From: Microbulbifer hydrolyticus
GTDB lineage: Bacteria; Pseudomonadota; Gammaproteobacteria; Pseudomonadales; Cellvibrionaceae
Direction: 5' to 3'
Assembly: GCF_009931115.1 (NCBI RefSeq)
Contig: NZ_CP047491.1
Location: 868,001 to 932,000 of the forward strand
DNA length: 64,000 nucleotides
Shown: piece by piece, positions 62,592 to 64,000 of the stretch
Layout: the number at the start of each line of letters is the position of its first letter
Numbering within the stretch: position 1 is the first letter of the stretch
Made by a program: the position numbers and the translations under genes
Notes under the pieces: generated by a model
The model's input: only the letters and a program-made list of their open reading frames with translations
Databases searched by the model: none
What the model was told of the DNA's origin: nothing

Positions 62592-64000
62592 TTAGTGCTG
62601 GCGGGTTATTGGGTGATCGATACGCTCGCTTTCGAGCCCATTGCGATCCACTGCGACAACTGCAATTGCAGCGATTTCATCCTGCTGGCTGAATTCATGG
62701 CTCAACACATCCCGCGCAAAAATTTCATAGTGCCATTTCCCGTTCGTTTGATAGTAAAGCAGCCAGCGGGATGCCGCTTCCTCGCCGCGCGGTTGCCAGT
62801 CAATTAACAGGCTGTCTGCAATTGATTGATAACGTACGTCGGGTGCCATGGGGCGCGCACTGTCGAGCCACGGAGAGGCGGGCACGAGTGCCTGATGGTA
62901 AAACACGGTTTCTTTCAGTAGCTGCGCAAACTTAGGGTTTTCGCTGATCGTTTTTATGTTCCAGAAAACCTGACCGGTTTGGTCCCCCAGTAGCGCCCGG
63001 GTGAACAGGATCTGGTTGATGATTTCGTCGGTGCCCTGCTGCGTTGCGACCTGATTGCTGTTCAAGCCCGGCCAGAGATGCCGCTGCAGGCGGTTTTCGC
63101 CCTGCCACCAGGCCAGCAGCATGGGATAACTCTGTTGAATACGGTTGATGTTCCAGTACAGCTGAGGCGTGAAATAGTCCAGCCAGCCTTCGTTCAGCCA
63201 CAGCTTCGCATCGGCATAGAGCTTCTCATGTTGGTCAAAGCCGGCGATGGTCTCCGGATACTTGGGTCGCCATATACCGAAGGGGCTAATGCCGACTTTT
63301 ACATGGGGTTTGATACGTTTAACTTCGCTGTAGAGGTTTTTGACAAAGCGGTTTACGGCGTCCCGGCGCCAGTCAGACAGACCCAGTTGTCCGCCTTGCT
63401 GCTGATAGGCCTGATAACTTTCGCTGTCGGGAAAGGGCGCCTCCTGGTTGTAGGAAGGGTAGGGATAGAAGTAGTCATCGTAGTGAATGCCATCGATATC
63501 GTAGCGTTGCACAATGTCCGTTATCACCGCCAGCGAATGTGCAATAGTGTCGGCATGGGTCGGTTTCATCCAGTACATGCCGTTGGCCAACTTTACCACC
63601 AACTCTGGCTTTTTATTGACGATAGAGTGCTCGGATAGTGGGCCTCCCTGGGTGTGGTGGGCGCGGTAGGGATTTACCCAGGCGTGCAGTTCAAGGCCGC
63701 GCTGGTGGGCCTGTTCTATCCAGAACGCGAGAGGATCATAGTAGGGCTCGGGTGCCTTGCCCTGTTCGCCGGAAAGATAATACGACCAGGGTTCCAGCTC
63801 GCTGGCATACAGGGCATCTGCCTGTGGACGGACCTGAAAAATCACCGCATTCATATTCGCCGCGGCAACCTTGTCCAACAGCGCGATGGCCTCCTGTTGC
63901 TGCTGCGCGACTGGAAGACCAGGCTTGCTCGGCCAGTCAATATTGGCAACCGTAGCCACCCAGGCCGCGCGAAATTCTCTCGCCACAGTTTCCCGCTCAG
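62592..64000 (-). CDS. GHL10-family glycoside hydrolase (DUF187-like), 5'-truncated
   Basis: The gene enters from beyond the right edge; 469 codons are visible. The catalytic barrel begins EFRAAWVATVANIDWPSKPGL and includes NAVIFQVRPQADALYASELEPWS, WVNPYRAHH, DGIHYDDYFYPYP and VGISPFGIWRPKYP, the markers of PF02638. A fibronectin-like end follows (about the last 90 residues). GTG 63986 is unlikely to be the true start since the family has a signal peptide before EFRAAWVATV and the frame stays open to the window edge. Substrate unknown; some relatives act on peptidoglycan. Confidence 0.87.
   Translation of the reverse strand, partial: ERETVAREFRAAWVATVANIDWPSKPGLPVAQQQQEAIALLDKVAAANMNAVIFQVRPQADALYASELEPWSYYLSGEQGKAPEPYYDPLAFWIEQAHQRGLELHAWVNPYRAHHTQGGPLSEHSIVNKKPELVVKLANGMYWMKPTHADTIAHSLAVITDIVQRYDIDGIHYDDYFYPYPSYNQEAPFPDSESYQAYQQQGGQLGLSDWRRDAVNRFVKNLYSEVKRIKPHVKVGISPFGIWRPKYPETIAGFDQHEKLYADAKLWLNEGWLDYFTPQLYWNINRIQQSYPMLLAWWQGENRLQRHLWPGLNSNQVATQQGTDEIINQILFTRALLGDQTGQVFWNIKTISENPKFAQLLKETVFYHQALVPASPWLDSARPMAPDVRYQSIADSLLIDWQPRGEEAASRWLLYYQTNGKWHYEIFARDVLSHEFSQQDEIAAIAVVAVDRNGLESERIDHPITRQH

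Overview
The window reads as the chromosome of a marine, moderately halophilic gammaproteobacterium of the Cellvibrionales type, most likely Microbulbifer or a close relative. This is inferred from gene content, not from an alignment. The pointers are an ectoine operon with a dedicated aspartokinase, TonB-dependent receptors, a PL10 pectate lyase, a GlyGly-CTERM/rhombosortase pair, a CIO-type bd oxidase and GC-rich coding DNA. No rRNA, tRNA, insertion sequence, prophage or CRISPR array was recognised.

Layout. 0-0.4 kb: the end of an ispA-xseB operon. 0.6-6.2 kb: a TonB receptor and PepSY membrane protein followed by a RegB/RegA redox two-component pair. 6.3-9.2 kb: a PQQ-type sugar dehydrogenase fused to cytochrome c, then about 780 bp of non-coding DNA with three stacked palindromes, a possible small RNA and a hairpin-rich leader ending in a terminator just before an HNH nuclease gene. 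9.3-12.4 kb: ddl, mepA and hisC. 12.5-22.8 kb: a signalling island with a membrane FHA protein overlapping a secreted trypsin-like protease, a candidate structured RNA, a small DP-EP (DUF1888-like) protein, two paralogous membrane Ser/Thr kinases with TPR ectodomains, and an FHA/winged-helix protein that could act as their transcriptional output. 23.2-30.8 kb: ectR and ectABC-ask, a TPR membrane protein and a Na+/solute symporter.

30.9-35.8 kb: YceI, cytochrome b561, CorA, a host-attachment-family protein and hypotheticals. 36.0-38.0 kb: glutathione-dependent formaldehyde detoxification. 38.0-43.9 kb: a lipoprotein, a FrnE-like DsbA, dipeptidyl peptidase IV, a YdcH-like protein and pectate lyase. 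44.0-47.1 kb: cydAB/cioAB with a GbsR/MarR regulator and a perfect operator-like palindrome. 47.2-54.4 kb: a DUF1853 protein, an RTX-like autotransporter coupled to an OmpW-like protein, a VIT/VWA protein with a GlyGly-CTERM tail, and an XRE regulator. 54.5-64.0 kb: a large TonB receptor, RNase R, a cold-shock protein, a ribbon-helix-helix regulator with a palindromic operator, YjdM, rhombosortase and a 5'-truncated GHL10 glycoside hydrolase.

The best candidates for undescribed biology are the kinase/FHA/protease/DP-EP island and the two hairpin-rich non-coding stretches at about 8.0-8.6 kb and 15.2-15.7 kb. All functional calls come from reading motifs; no database search was run.
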